A stretch of DNA of 14,243 bases from an uncultured Planctomycetaceae bacterium (GTDB lineage: Bacteria > Planctomycetota > Planctomycetia > Pirellulales > UBA1268): assembly GCA_903958265.1 (NCBI GenBank), contig CAJBSQ010000797.1, positions 1 to 14,243 on the forward strand, read 5' to 3'. Under the pieces are notes generated by a model. The model was not told the DNA's origin. It searched no databases and saw only the letters and a program-made list of their open reading frames with translations. Position 1 is the first letter of the stretch. Each line of letters begins with the position of its first letter. The translations under genes and the position numbers were made by a program. Below, in pieces: positions 6,640 through 13,464 of the stretch.

Positions 6640-8406
6640 ATGACATTCATCCGCCGGTTGGGACAGTGGCCTGCGGTCGTCTGCGTGGCTGTGTCGCTGT
6701 CGGTGGCGGCTCGTGGCGACGAGGCTGTCCGTGGCGACGAGGTGGCTCGTGGCGACGAGGTGAGCGCGCCGGCTGCCGACGTGGACGGGCAGGAGCTCCT
6801 CAACGACGCGATCAATGCGAAGCTCGAGATCAACGAGATCGACGACTACGGCACGGTGCTCGACCTCTGCAAGCGGGCGCTGGCGAAGGGGCTCGATGAG
6901 GGCTCGACCAAGTTCGCCGAGGACCTCTACACCGGCACGCTGATCGAGCGGGCCTCGATGCTCGTGGGAGCGGTCGTCGACGCCGACCAGCCCGATCCCA
7001 ACTGGCGGCGAGTCCGCTCGTTCGCCATGCGGGATCTCAACGAGGTGGTGGCCCGTGATCCCGGCTTGGGCACGGCGCACCTGATGATCGCCCGGCTCGA
7101 GGCGATGCCGGGGGGCACCCGGGAGCGGGCGAAGACGGCCGCGACGAAGGCCCTGGAACTTCTGGGCGACGACCAGCTCCAACGGGCCCAGGCCAACCTG
7201 GTGCTCGCGGCGGTCGACGACGATCCCGAGAGACAGCTCGGCTTCTACGACGCCGCGGTCGAGCTGTCGCCACGGGATGCCGACGTGCGGCGGGCCCGTG
7301 GGCTGCACCTGTTGATGCAGGACGAGTACGAGAAGGCTCGTGCCGACCTCGAGGTGGCCGTGGCGGAGGAGCCCGACGACCCCTCGCTTCAGGAGGCGCT
7401 CGGCATGGCCTGCATGATGAGCGAGCAACTCGACGACGCCCGCGCGGCCTTCGACCGCGCCATCGAACTCGATGCGGAGGCGCCGGGGCCGCTCCTGCAG
7501 CGGGCCCGGGTGCATGCGGTGCAGGGGCAGCGGGAACGAGCGCTGGCCGACATCGGCCGGGCGATCGACCTCGCCCCCCGCGACCATGCCGCCCGGCTGC
7601 TGCGCGCACGGATCCTGCAGCAGGCGGGTGAGACGCAGCGGGCGCTGGCCGATGTCGAGGCGGTGCTCGAGCAGGATGCCGAAATGCCCGCCGCCCTGGA
7701 ACTCAAGGGACTGATCGCGGCCGAGCGGGAGGACTACCCCGAGGCGATCCGCAGTTTCCGCAAACTCGTGGCCAAAAACCCGGACGATCCCGTCGTGCTC
7801 AGCCAGCTCGGCATGCTCTACCTGGCCGCGAAGCAGCCGCGGGAGGCGATTCGACGCTTCACGAAAGCGCTGGAGGCGGATCCCGCGAGCTTCGTGGCCC
7901 GCCGCGGCCGCAGCGACGCCGAAATCTCCATTGGCGACCACGTCGCGGCCATCGCCGATCTCGAAAAGGCGCACGAACTCGAGCCCGACGATACCGGAAT
8001 CCTCAATAACTTCGCCTGGCTCCTCGCGACGTCGCCCAACGATTCGATCAGGGATGCCGACCGGGCGATCGCCCTGGCCACGAAGGCCTGCGAGGCAACG
8101 GAGTGGAAGGAACCGCACATCGTGAGCACGCTGGCGGCGGGCCACGCCGAGAAGGGTGACTTTGAGTCGGCGATGAAGTACAGCCGCCAGGCGGTGGAGA
8201 CGGAGGAGACGGCCGACGAGGTCCGGGAACAACTCCGCAACGAACTCGCCAGCTATGAGTCGGGCAAGCCGTGGCGAGAACGGCAGGAGGTGCCCGAGGG
8301 GGGCGAGGCCGCGGCGCGGCCGGCCGATGCGATCAAGCCGGGCATCGACAAGCCCGCCGAGACGGCCGCCCGCGACACGAAGCCCCGCCGTCCGTTCGAC
8401 GACTGA
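6640..8406 (+). CDS. Secreted TPR-repeat protein
   Basis: A 588-residue protein with a signal peptide (IRRLGQWPAVVCVAVSLSVA, residues 4-23). After it come three near-identical six-residue units (RGDEAV, RGDEVA, RGDEVS; residues 25-42). From about residue 214 to 520 there are roughly eight tetratricopeptide repeats with a 34-residue period, for example units starting near 214, 248, 282, 316, 350, 384 and 418. The last uses the NNFAWLLATSPND and ATKACEATEWKEPH variants common in planctomycete TPR proteins. TPRs bind other proteins, so it is probably a periplasmic scaffold; the partner is unknown. The C-terminus is charged and disordered-looking. No good ribosome binding site precedes the ATG, but the signal peptide supports this start. 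Confidence 0.88.
   Translation: MTFIRRLGQWPAVVCVAVSLSVAARGDEAVRGDEVARGDEVSAPAADVDGQELLNDAINAKLEINEIDDYGTVLDLCKRALAKGLDEGSTKFAEDLYTGTLIERASMLVGAVVDADQPDPNWRRVRSFAMRDLNEVVARDPGLGTAHLMIARLEAMPGGTRERAKTAATKALELLGDDQLQRAQANLVLAAVDDDPERQLGFYDAAVELSPRDADVRRARGLHLLMQDEYEKARADLEVAVAEEPDDPSLQEALGMACMMSEQLDDARAAFDRAIELDAEAPGPLLQRARVHAVQGQRERALADIGRAIDLAPRDHAARLLRARILQQAGETQRALADVEAVLEQDAEMPAALELKGLIAAEREDYPEAIRSFRKLVAKNPDDPVVLSQLGMLYLAAKQPREAIRRFTKALEADPASFVARRGRSDAEISIGDHVAAIADLEKAHELEPDDTGILNNFAWLLATSPNDSIRDADRAIALATKACEATEWKEPHIVSTLAAGHAEKGDFESAMKYSRQAVETEETADEVREQLRNELASYESGKPWRERQEVPEGGEAAARPADAIKPGIDKPAETAARDTKPRRPFDD
6712..6765 (+). repeat. Three tandem 18-nt repeats coding for RGDE units
   Basis: Units lie at 6712-6729, 6730-6747 and 6748-6765. 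Each begins with the same 13 bases (CGTGGCGACGAGG) and differs only in the last five. They are in frame inside the TPR gene, directly after the signal peptide, and give RGDEAV, RGDEVA and RGDEVS. Slippage at such a repeat would add or remove six residues without breaking the frame. Confidence 0.9.
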
Positions 8407-8409
8407 TCC

Positions 8410-8446
8410 GAATCCCAAGGGGATTCATCCGGCCTTCGCGTGCCGG
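8410..8446. terminator. Two hairpins between convergent genes
   Basis: GAATCCC (8410-8416) and GGGATTC (8420-8426) form a perfect 7-bp stem around AAG, starting 4 nt after the TPR gene stop. CCGGC (8429-8433) and GCCGG (8442-8446) form a second 5-bp stem. They fill the 44-nt gap between two genes that end toward each other, the expected place for a bidirectional terminator. Neither has a T-tract on either strand, so the call rests on structure and place. Confidence 0.5.
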
Positions 8447-8450
8447 CGGG

Positions 8451-8819
8451 TCAGGCGGGGGGCGTGACCGCGTCGATCTTCGCGGCCAGGATGAAGTCGT
8501 TTTCCGACAGGCCACTGATCGCGTGGGTGAAGATCTCGATCCACGCCTGCCGGTAGCCCTCCAGATGCAGGTCGGGATGATGACGCTCCCGCTCGGCCAA
8601 CGCCGCGACGTTGTTGAGCATCTTGATCGCCGACCGGAAGTCGGGGAGGGTCCAATCGCGGCGGATCCGAGTGCCGTCATGCGTCAGCCGCCAGCCGGGC
8701 AGGCTGGCGACCTGAGCCTCGGCTTCGGCGGCCGAATACCTCGGCACGCCCCCTTCGCAGGGAACGCACTTTTTCGCCGCGAGTTCGGCAGGGCTCTGGT
8801 GGGAAAGGGGGCTGGTCAT
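8451..8819 (-). CDS. phhB: Pterin-4a-carbinolamine dehydratase (4a-hydroxytetrahydrobiopterin dehydratase)
   Basis: A 122-residue cytoplasmic enzyme that dehydrates 4a-hydroxytetrahydropterin to quinonoid dihydropterin, regenerating the cofactor of aromatic amino acid hydroxylases. The family signature is clear: ERHHPD with the catalytic histidine pair, then GYRQAWIEIFTHAISGLSEN and DFILAAKID. The N-terminal KKCVPCEGG segment before the domain is a common extension in bacterial members. The ATG at 8819 was chosen because it gives a normal length and lies 7 nt after the stop of the BBP7 gene; an in-frame ATG at 8858 would overlap that gene. It is probably co-transcribed with the porin gene. 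No phenylalanine hydroxylase is in the window, so the partner enzyme is unknown. The symbol is given by family. Confidence 0.93.
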   Translation of the reverse strand: MTSPLSHQSPAELAAKKCVPCEGGVPRYSAAEAEAQVASLPGWRLTHDGTRIRRDWTLPDFRSAIKMLNNVAALAERERHHPDLHLEGYRQAWIEIFTHAISGLSENDFILAAKIDAVTPPA

Positions 8820-8826
8820 GGTGGCC

Positions 8827-10023
8827 CTAGTATCGCCCCTCGAAGCCGGCGAATCCACCGTGCACGATGGTGCTCGATCCAGCGGTGATTCCTGAGAGCG
8901 ACGCCGGCGAGGTGATGGAGGTTGCCCACTGGTCGTCGGCCTGAGCGATGTTGCCGACGCCGACCACGCGGTACCCCAGGCACAGGCTCCAGTGGTCGGT
9001 CACATCCCAGGCCAGTGACGTATCGACGGAGCCCAGCCAGGAGAAGACGCCCAGCGTGGAGTGCACAGTCGAGGGGGAGCCATCGGCCGTGAACGTGCCG
9101 TAGGCGCCGTTGGTGCGCACCAGCCCGCTGGTGTTGGTGATCGAGTTGCCGCCGATCATGAACTTCGGGAGGAGGTTCAGCCGGATGCGGGGGAGAAACC
9201 GCCAGTCAAACTTCGCCCCGACCTGGGCGCCGTAGATGTTGTTGTTGGTGGCCACGTCGAAATCCAGGCCGCCGATGGCCGGGTTGCCGGTGCCGGTCTG
9301 AAGCGAGAGCGCGTCACCCACCTGGAAGAATCGAAAGCCGGCCAGCCACATCAGGTTCACCGCCCGCTCGCGCGGCAGGAACTCGGGGCGGTCCCAGAGC
9401 GAGTAGACCCAGTTGATCTCGACGTCGTTGATGACGTCGGAGCGGCTGATCTCCTGCGCGGTGGCATCGGTCAGGAACGTCGCTGCCGGCAGCCCCGCCA
9501 CGGTCACGCCAGGTGCCTGCGGGATCGCGTCGATCCCTCCGGCAGCCGAGGTCACGCGGCTCGACGAGCCCATCGTGTACACGCCCCAGTAGATGAGTTC
9601 GACCGCATGCTGCTGCCGCAAACCGAACCAGCGGCCGAGATGGAGGTCCACCCCGCCGGGCCAGTTGGCTCCAGCGTCGCCGGTGGTGAGCTGCACACCG
9701 CCGAGCGGCTGCATGGTGGCCGTGCCGGCCGGGAGCGTGCGGGTCATCACCAGGCCGTTGGCTCCGGCGAACCACCGCGGCCACGGCTTTGCCAGTCCCT
9801 CGCCGATCCCCACCGGCATCGCGGCGAAGGTGTCGCCATCGACGGGATCACCGATGTACATCGGCGGGGCCACGAGGACGCCAGGGCCACCATCAGCGGT
9901 CAGCGCGGCGGGTTCGAGCGTTGGGCTGCCGTCATCGCCCCACGCGTGCGTCGTCAGCGCTGCCGCGACCAGCAGAAGCCGAACGACGGCCCGACAAGGC
10001 TGGCAGAGTGCTGGGAAACGCAT
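8827..10023 (-). CDS. BBP7-family outer membrane beta-barrel protein
   Basis: A 398-residue predicted outer-membrane protein. The N-terminus has a hydrophobic signal peptide (about 10-29, ending near THAWG). The rest is rich in alternating aromatic/polar strands with Gly and Asn turns, for example GVDLHLGRWFGLRQQ and VELIYWGVY. The chain ends in GGFAGFEGRY with an aromatic last residue, as barrel proteins often do. This pattern fits the planctomycete-specific putative beta-barrel porin family BBP7. The start is the ATG at 10023. The open frame continues upstream to 10254, but that extension translates repeat copy B and would hide the signal peptide. Its gene is followed 7 nt later by the dehydratase gene. 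What passes through the barrel is unknown. Confidence 0.85.
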   Translation of the reverse strand: MRFPALCQPCRAVVRLLLVAAALTTHAWGDDGSPTLEPAALTADGGPGVLVAPPMYIGDPVDGDTFAAMPVGIGEGLAKPWPRWFAGANGLVMTRTLPAGTATMQPLGGVQLTTGDAGANWPGGVDLHLGRWFGLRQQHAVELIYWGVYTMGSSSRVTSAAGGIDAIPQAPGVTVAGLPAATFLTDATAQEISRSDVINDVEINWVYSLWDRPEFLPRERAVNLMWLAGFRFFQVGDALSLQTGTGNPAIGGLDFDVATNNNIYGAQVGAKFDWRFLPRIRLNLLPKFMIGGNSITNTSGLVRTNGAYGTFTADGSPSTVHSTLGVFSWLGSVDTSLAWDVTDHWSLCLGYRVVGVGNIAQADDQWATSITSPASLSGITAGSSTIVHGGFAGFEGRY

Positions 10024-10094
10024 GGCCGTGGTTCGCAGCGGACGACGGGGGCCATGCCGCGCGACCAGTGTCGCACCGCAACGCACGGGGCCCG

Positions 10095-10108
10095 GTCCCC
10101 GCGGGGAC
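10095..10108. promoter_or_regulatory. Perfect 14-nt palindrome upstream of BBP7 gene
   Basis: GTCCCCGCGGGGAC reads the same on both strands. It lies 72 nt before the BBP7 start and could be a dimeric regulator site or a hairpin in the leader. In sequence this GC-rich such palindromes also arise by chance. Confidence 0.3.
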
Positions 10109-10183
10109 GGCGGAGAGTCAGATAATGGCCCCAACCGGTCAATGCCTGTTTTTGCTCCAGCTTCAGAGCGGGGCCGACGAAAG

Positions 10184-10302
10184 CGCATTCGACTGACGTG
10201 GTTCGCCGGCTCGGGGGCGGCAAAAGTCGCGTCGCCGGGCGAGGATACGCCCAAGGCTCCGCGAGTGTTCGCCGACCCCCTTCGCCTACCCGTCCTCGCT
10301 CA
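10184..10302 (-). repeat. Dispersed intergenic repeat, copy B (inverted relative to copy A)
   Basis: These 119 nt are the reverse complement of 186-305 at about 97% identity: three substitutions and one missing G in a CCCGGG run. Copies A and B are thus inverted and about 10 kb apart. Both lie between genes. Weak similarity continues for roughly 30 nt toward folC, opposite the strand of the match. No terminal inverted repeats or target-site duplications are obvious. The element is probably one of a larger family in this genome, but two copies are all that can be seen here. Confidence 0.85.
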
Positions 10303-10405
10303 CCGAGCCGGCGATACACGTTCGTCGAATGCGCTCTAGACTCTCTGGTCTATTCGTTCCTCCGGCCCGACGGGCTTTCGGCACTCCTTCGGCACTCTGC
10401 GCAAG

Positions 10406-11809
10406 ATGGGAAAGCGACCGTCGCACCGCCGTGGCTCCGCCAAGGACCGCGATCGAGTGCTCGCCTGGCTCGACAGCCGGATCAACTATGAGCGGGTGCC
10501 GTTGTCCAGGGCTACCGGCACCACCTTCGGCCTCACCGGCATGCGGCAGCTGCTCAAGCGGCTCGGCCAGCCGCAGCTCGCGTATCGCGTGGCGCACGTC
10601 GCCGGTACGAAGGGCAAGGGCTCCACGGTGGCGATGCTCGCGGCCATCCTCGAGGAGTCGGGGCATCGCGTCGGCCGCTACATGTCGCCGCACGTGCATC
10701 GCGTGGAGGAGCGGATCGCCGTCGACGGCGAACCGATATCCGCCGCCGATCTGGTGGCGGCATTTGAGAAGGTGATCCCGGAGGTCGAGGCCCTCGATCT
10801 CGCCGCCCGCCGCCGCACAGCCCGCGGGCCGACCTGGTTCGAGGTGATGACCGCCGCGGCCATGGTGCACTTCGCCGACGCCCGGGTCGACGTGGCCGTC
10901 CTCGAGACCGGCCTGGGCGGCAGGCTCGATGCGACGAACGTCTCACGTCCTCTCGTCACCGTGATCACGAGCATCAGCCTCGACCACATGCGGCTGCTCG
11001 GCCGGACGATCGCGAGCATCACCGCCGAGAAGGCGGGCATCATCAAGCGGGGCTGCCCGATCGTGTCGGGCGCCGTCCAGCCGGTGGCCCGTCGCGTGAT
11101 TGCCGACACGGCTACCCGCCGTCGCGCGCCGCTCGTGCAACTCGGCCTCGACTTCTCGGTGCGGGCGGCCGCCCCCGCCACGCCGGGCGACGTGCTGCAC
11201 GGTTCGACGTTCGATCTCGTCCTGCCAGGCTCCGCTGCCGCTCCACGCCGCTATGCCATCGCACTGCCCGGCCGGCATCAGGCCGACAACGCCGCGCTGG
11301 CGGCCATTGCCGCCCGGCAGCTCGACGCCCGCGGGCTGGCCGTGACCGAGTCGGCGATCGCTCGCGGGCTCGCCCGGGCCACGCTGCCGGCCCGGATCGA
11401 GGCGACGGCCGAGCGGCCCCTCGTGATCGTCGATGCAGCCCACAACGTGGCCTCGATGGAGTCGCTGATCGAGACGCTCCGTCCGGTGCTGGCGACGCGG
11501 GCTCCACGGGCGCTGGTCTTCGCGGCCAGCGGCGACAAGCAGATCGAGGCGATGCTCGCGGTGGCGGCCGGGCTCTTCGACCACGTGGTCATCACCCGCT
11601 ACCTGCGGAATCCGCGGGCCGCATCGCTCGAGCGGCTCCGGGCCGCCTGCCGCCGGGCCGCCTTGCCGGAGGCCGAGGAGAGCGGCTCGCCGGCCGACGC
11701 CCTCCGGCTGGCGCGGTCACGCGTCGGGGCCCGCGGGATCGTCGTCGTCGCGGGAAGTTTCTTTCTCGCCTCGGAGGTCGGGCTCTCCGGCGATCGGGCC
11801 CCGGGCTGA
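10406..11809 (+). CDS. folC: Bifunctional folylpolyglutamate synthase / dihydrofolate synthase
   Basis: A 467-residue Mur-ligase-type cytoplasmic enzyme that adds L-glutamate to dihydropteroate and to tetrahydrofolates with ATP. Motifs in order: P-loop GTKGKGST (67-74), YMSPHV (92-97), ETGLGGRLDATN (167-178), and ISLDHMRLLGRTIASITAEK (190-209) followed by AGIIK. The C-terminal glutamate-ligase domain carries IVDAAHNVASME. Order and length match FolC. The N-terminus has a basic leader (about 15 residues) longer than usual; the ATG has no clear ribosome binding site, so a later start is possible. It stands alone on its strand. Its last 93 nt overlap the 3' end of the convergent protease gene. 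It shares folate/pterin chemistry with the dehydratase in the window but not an operon. Confidence 0.95.
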   Translation: MGKRPSHRRGSAKDRDRVLAWLDSRINYERVPLSRATGTTFGLTGMRQLLKRLGQPQLAYRVAHVAGTKGKGSTVAMLAAILEESGHRVGRYMSPHVHRVEERIAVDGEPISAADLVAAFEKVIPEVEALDLAARRRTARGPTWFEVMTAAAMVHFADARVDVAVLETGLGGRLDATNVSRPLVTVITSISLDHMRLLGRTIASITAEKAGIIKRGCPIVSGAVQPVARRVIADTATRRRAPLVQLGLDFSVRAAAPATPGDVLHGSTFDLVLPGSAAAPRRYAIALPGRHQADNAALAAIAARQLDARGLAVTESAIARGLARATLPARIEATAERPLVIVDAAHNVASMESLIETLRPVLATRAPRALVFAASGDKQIEAMLAVAAGLFDHVVITRYLRNPRAASLERLRAACRRAALPEAEESGSPADALRLARSRVGARGIVVVAGSFFLASEVGLSGDRAPG

Positions 11810-13141
11810 CAGCCCCTCCAGACCGCGGGCCAGGACGGGATCGAGGTCACGGGGCAGGCCACCGGACATGCGATTCGCCGGCACCGGACCGGCGGCATCT
11901 CGGCTCCGCCGCCAGATGGCAAGCCGCGAGTTTGATTCCGCCGTGGGCGTGATCTCGTAGCCGGCATCGGGCGAGACGCCCCACGGATCGTCGTCACCGT
12001 CGCCAGCGCGGCGGTGAATGTTGGCCAGGCTGGGCCGGAGGTATTCAGAGGTGGTGAGCTTGAGCAGCCCGCGGTCGTCCGACAGCGGCAGGATCGACTG
12101 CACCGTTCCCTTGCCGAAGGTGCGACTGCCCACGAGCGTGGCCCGCCCGCTGTCCTGCAGGCAGGCAGCGACGATTTCCGCAGCGCTGGCCGTGAGGCCG
12201 TCCACGAGCACCATCATGGGAACGCCCGCGAGTTTCGCCCCGGCAGCGGCCCGCCGCGTCTCGATCGCCGCGTCCTCGCCGGGAGCGGCGGCCCTCCGAC
12301 CCCGGGTGTGGACGATCACGCCGTCATCGAGAAACAGATCGCAGACATCGATGGCTGCCGATAGCAACCCACCCGGATTCCCGCGAAGGTCGATCACGAT
12401 GCCCTGCGGGTCACCCGTTTCGGCAATCGCATCGGCCGCGGCCGCGAGTTCCTTGGCGGTCCGCTCGCCGAACGTGGTGACGCGGACGAGCGCCACGCCG
12501 GGCACGCCCTCGATCATCCACTCCCAGCGGCCATCCGGCCCGCGGCGGTCGCCCTGGACGCTCTCGGTCTTGATCAGCTCGCGGACGAGCGTGACGTCGC
12601 GGCGCGCCACCAGAGGCTGTCCACCGACACCCGGGTCGAGCGTCGGCGGCGGATCGGCTGCAGGAGCGGCAATCTGCAGCACCACCCGATCGCCCACTGC
12701 TCCGCGGAGCGACGTGACGATCTCGCGAAGCGGCACTCCGGCCGTGGCCGCACCGTCGATTGTCTCGATCCGATCGCCGGCGTGGATGCCCGCTCGCCAC
12801 GCTGGCGAATCGATGACGGGTGAGGCCACGATCGGCTCCCGCGAGGCTTCGTCGATCGTGAGTTCGAGCCCCACGCCGCCGAACTTCTGGTCGAGCACCG
12901 CCTCGAGATCGGCCCGCTCGTCTCCGCGGATGTAGGCCGAGTGTTCATCGAGTTTGGAGAGCGCTGCATCCACGGCCGTGTCGAACAGCTCGCGCTCGTC
13001 GGCACGATCGAGGTACGACGTCTCGACGAGATCGAGCACTTCGCCAAACCGGCGGCCGGCCGCCGACTGCTCCCGGGCCATGTAGGCAGCGAGGCAGGTG
13101 AGACAAATGGCCAGGAGGAGGATGAAGTTGCGCTTGGGCAC
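11717..13141 (-). CDS. S41 family C-terminal processing protease (CtpA/Prc type)
   Basis: A 474-residue membrane-anchored protease acting outside the cytoplasm. Using the GTG at 13141 as start, an N-terminal transmembrane anchor or signal (about 5-21) is followed by a helical region (30-75), a PDZ domain (about 88-158) that presents C-termini of substrates, and the S41 core. In the core are LRGNPGG (252-258), TASAAEIVAA with catalytic Ser319, and FGKGTVQ with Lys344 and Gln348. All catalytic residues are present. The open frame reaches a TTG at 13153, adding four residues; GTG is preferred because it gives MPKRNF before the hydrophobic stretch, but neither start has a good ribosome binding site. 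The acidic C-terminal tail is coded in the overlap with folC, and its extra length there may be dispensable. It diverges from the next gene. Confidence 0.92.
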   Translation of the reverse strand: MPKRNFILLLAICLTCLAAYMAREQSAAGRRFGEVLDLVETSYLDRADERELFDTAVDAALSKLDEHSAYIRGDERADLEAVLDQKFGGVGLELTIDEASREPIVASPVIDSPAWRAGIHAGDRIETIDGAATAGVPLREIVTSLRGAVGDRVVLQIAAPAADPPPTLDPGVGGQPLVARRDVTLVRELIKTESVQGDRRGPDGRWEWMIEGVPGVALVRVTTFGERTAKELAAAADAIAETGDPQGIVIDLRGNPGGLLSAAIDVCDLFLDDGVIVHTRGRRAAAPGEDAAIETRRAAAGAKLAGVPMMVLVDGLTASAAEIVAACLQDSGRATLVGSRTFGKGTVQSILPLSDDRGLLKLTTSEYLRPSLANIHRRAGDGDDDPWGVSPDAGYEITPTAESNSRLAIWRRSRDAAGPVPANRMSGGLPRDLDPVLARGLEGLSARGPIAGEPDLRGEKETSRDDDDPAGPDA

Positions 13142-13464
13142 GTCGAGACACAAAGAGGGGCTAGGCGGCGGTCGGCAGGCCGGTCGGCTGACAGAACCGG
13201 ATGACGACCGTCACGGCGGGGCCATGTGAATATACGCCGGGCCATGTTTCGAGGGCGATGGCATCCCGTTGCCCGGCCGGCTGAGTTCACCCGATGCCGC
13301 CGCACCGGAGGGCCGAACCCCGGCATTTGGCGGCCGAAGCGGTCTGGCGAGGAGCCCTACCGCCGCGTACCATCCCGCCCCCTGCGATCCAGTGACCGAC
13401 GCACTGAGGCGACCGCCGGTGACAGCAGTTTGATGCTGGCGCCGACCCCTGAGGAAGCAGTTTC
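13142..13464. promoter_or_regulatory. Divergent intergenic region, protease and Pro-rich protein genes
   Basis: This 323-nt gap separates divergent starts. On the minus strand a TATATT (13229-13234) resembles a -10 box for the protease gene, without a matching -35. Two copies of GGGCCATGT (13219-13227 and 13239-13247), exactly 20 nt apart, flank it. CAGCA (13423-13427) and TGCTG (13434-13438) form a small hairpin just before the plus-strand gene, whose ribosome binding site is GAGGAAG (13451-13457). No coding gene is supported. Confidence 0.4.

Larger units (their letters stand above)
10024..10405. promoter_or_regulatory. Divergent intergenic region, BBP7 gene and folC
   Basis: This 382-nt gap separates two divergent starts. 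It holds a perfect 14-nt palindrome (GTCCCCGCGGGGAC, 10095-10108), 72 nt upstream of the BBP7 start, which could be an operator or a hairpin in its leader. Repeat copy B fills 10184-10302. On the minus strand TTGACC occurs near 10140, but no -10 element sits at a proper distance. No coding gene is supported here. Confidence 0.45.

Noticed and set aside
6616..8418. A 600-codon minus-strand open frame opposite the TPR gene
   Set aside because: It mirrors the plus-strand TPR gene, has no recognisable domain, and the plus-strand frame shows a regular 34-residue repeat.
10100..10146. Promoter with TTGACC as -35 for the BBP7 gene
   Set aside because: The nearest AT-rich candidates (CATTAT, TATCTG) are only about 10-12 nt downstream, too close for a normal -35/-10 spacing.
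10024..10254. N-terminal extension of the BBP7 protein by 77 residues
   Set aside because: It translates repeat copy B and would hide the signal peptide beginning at 10023.
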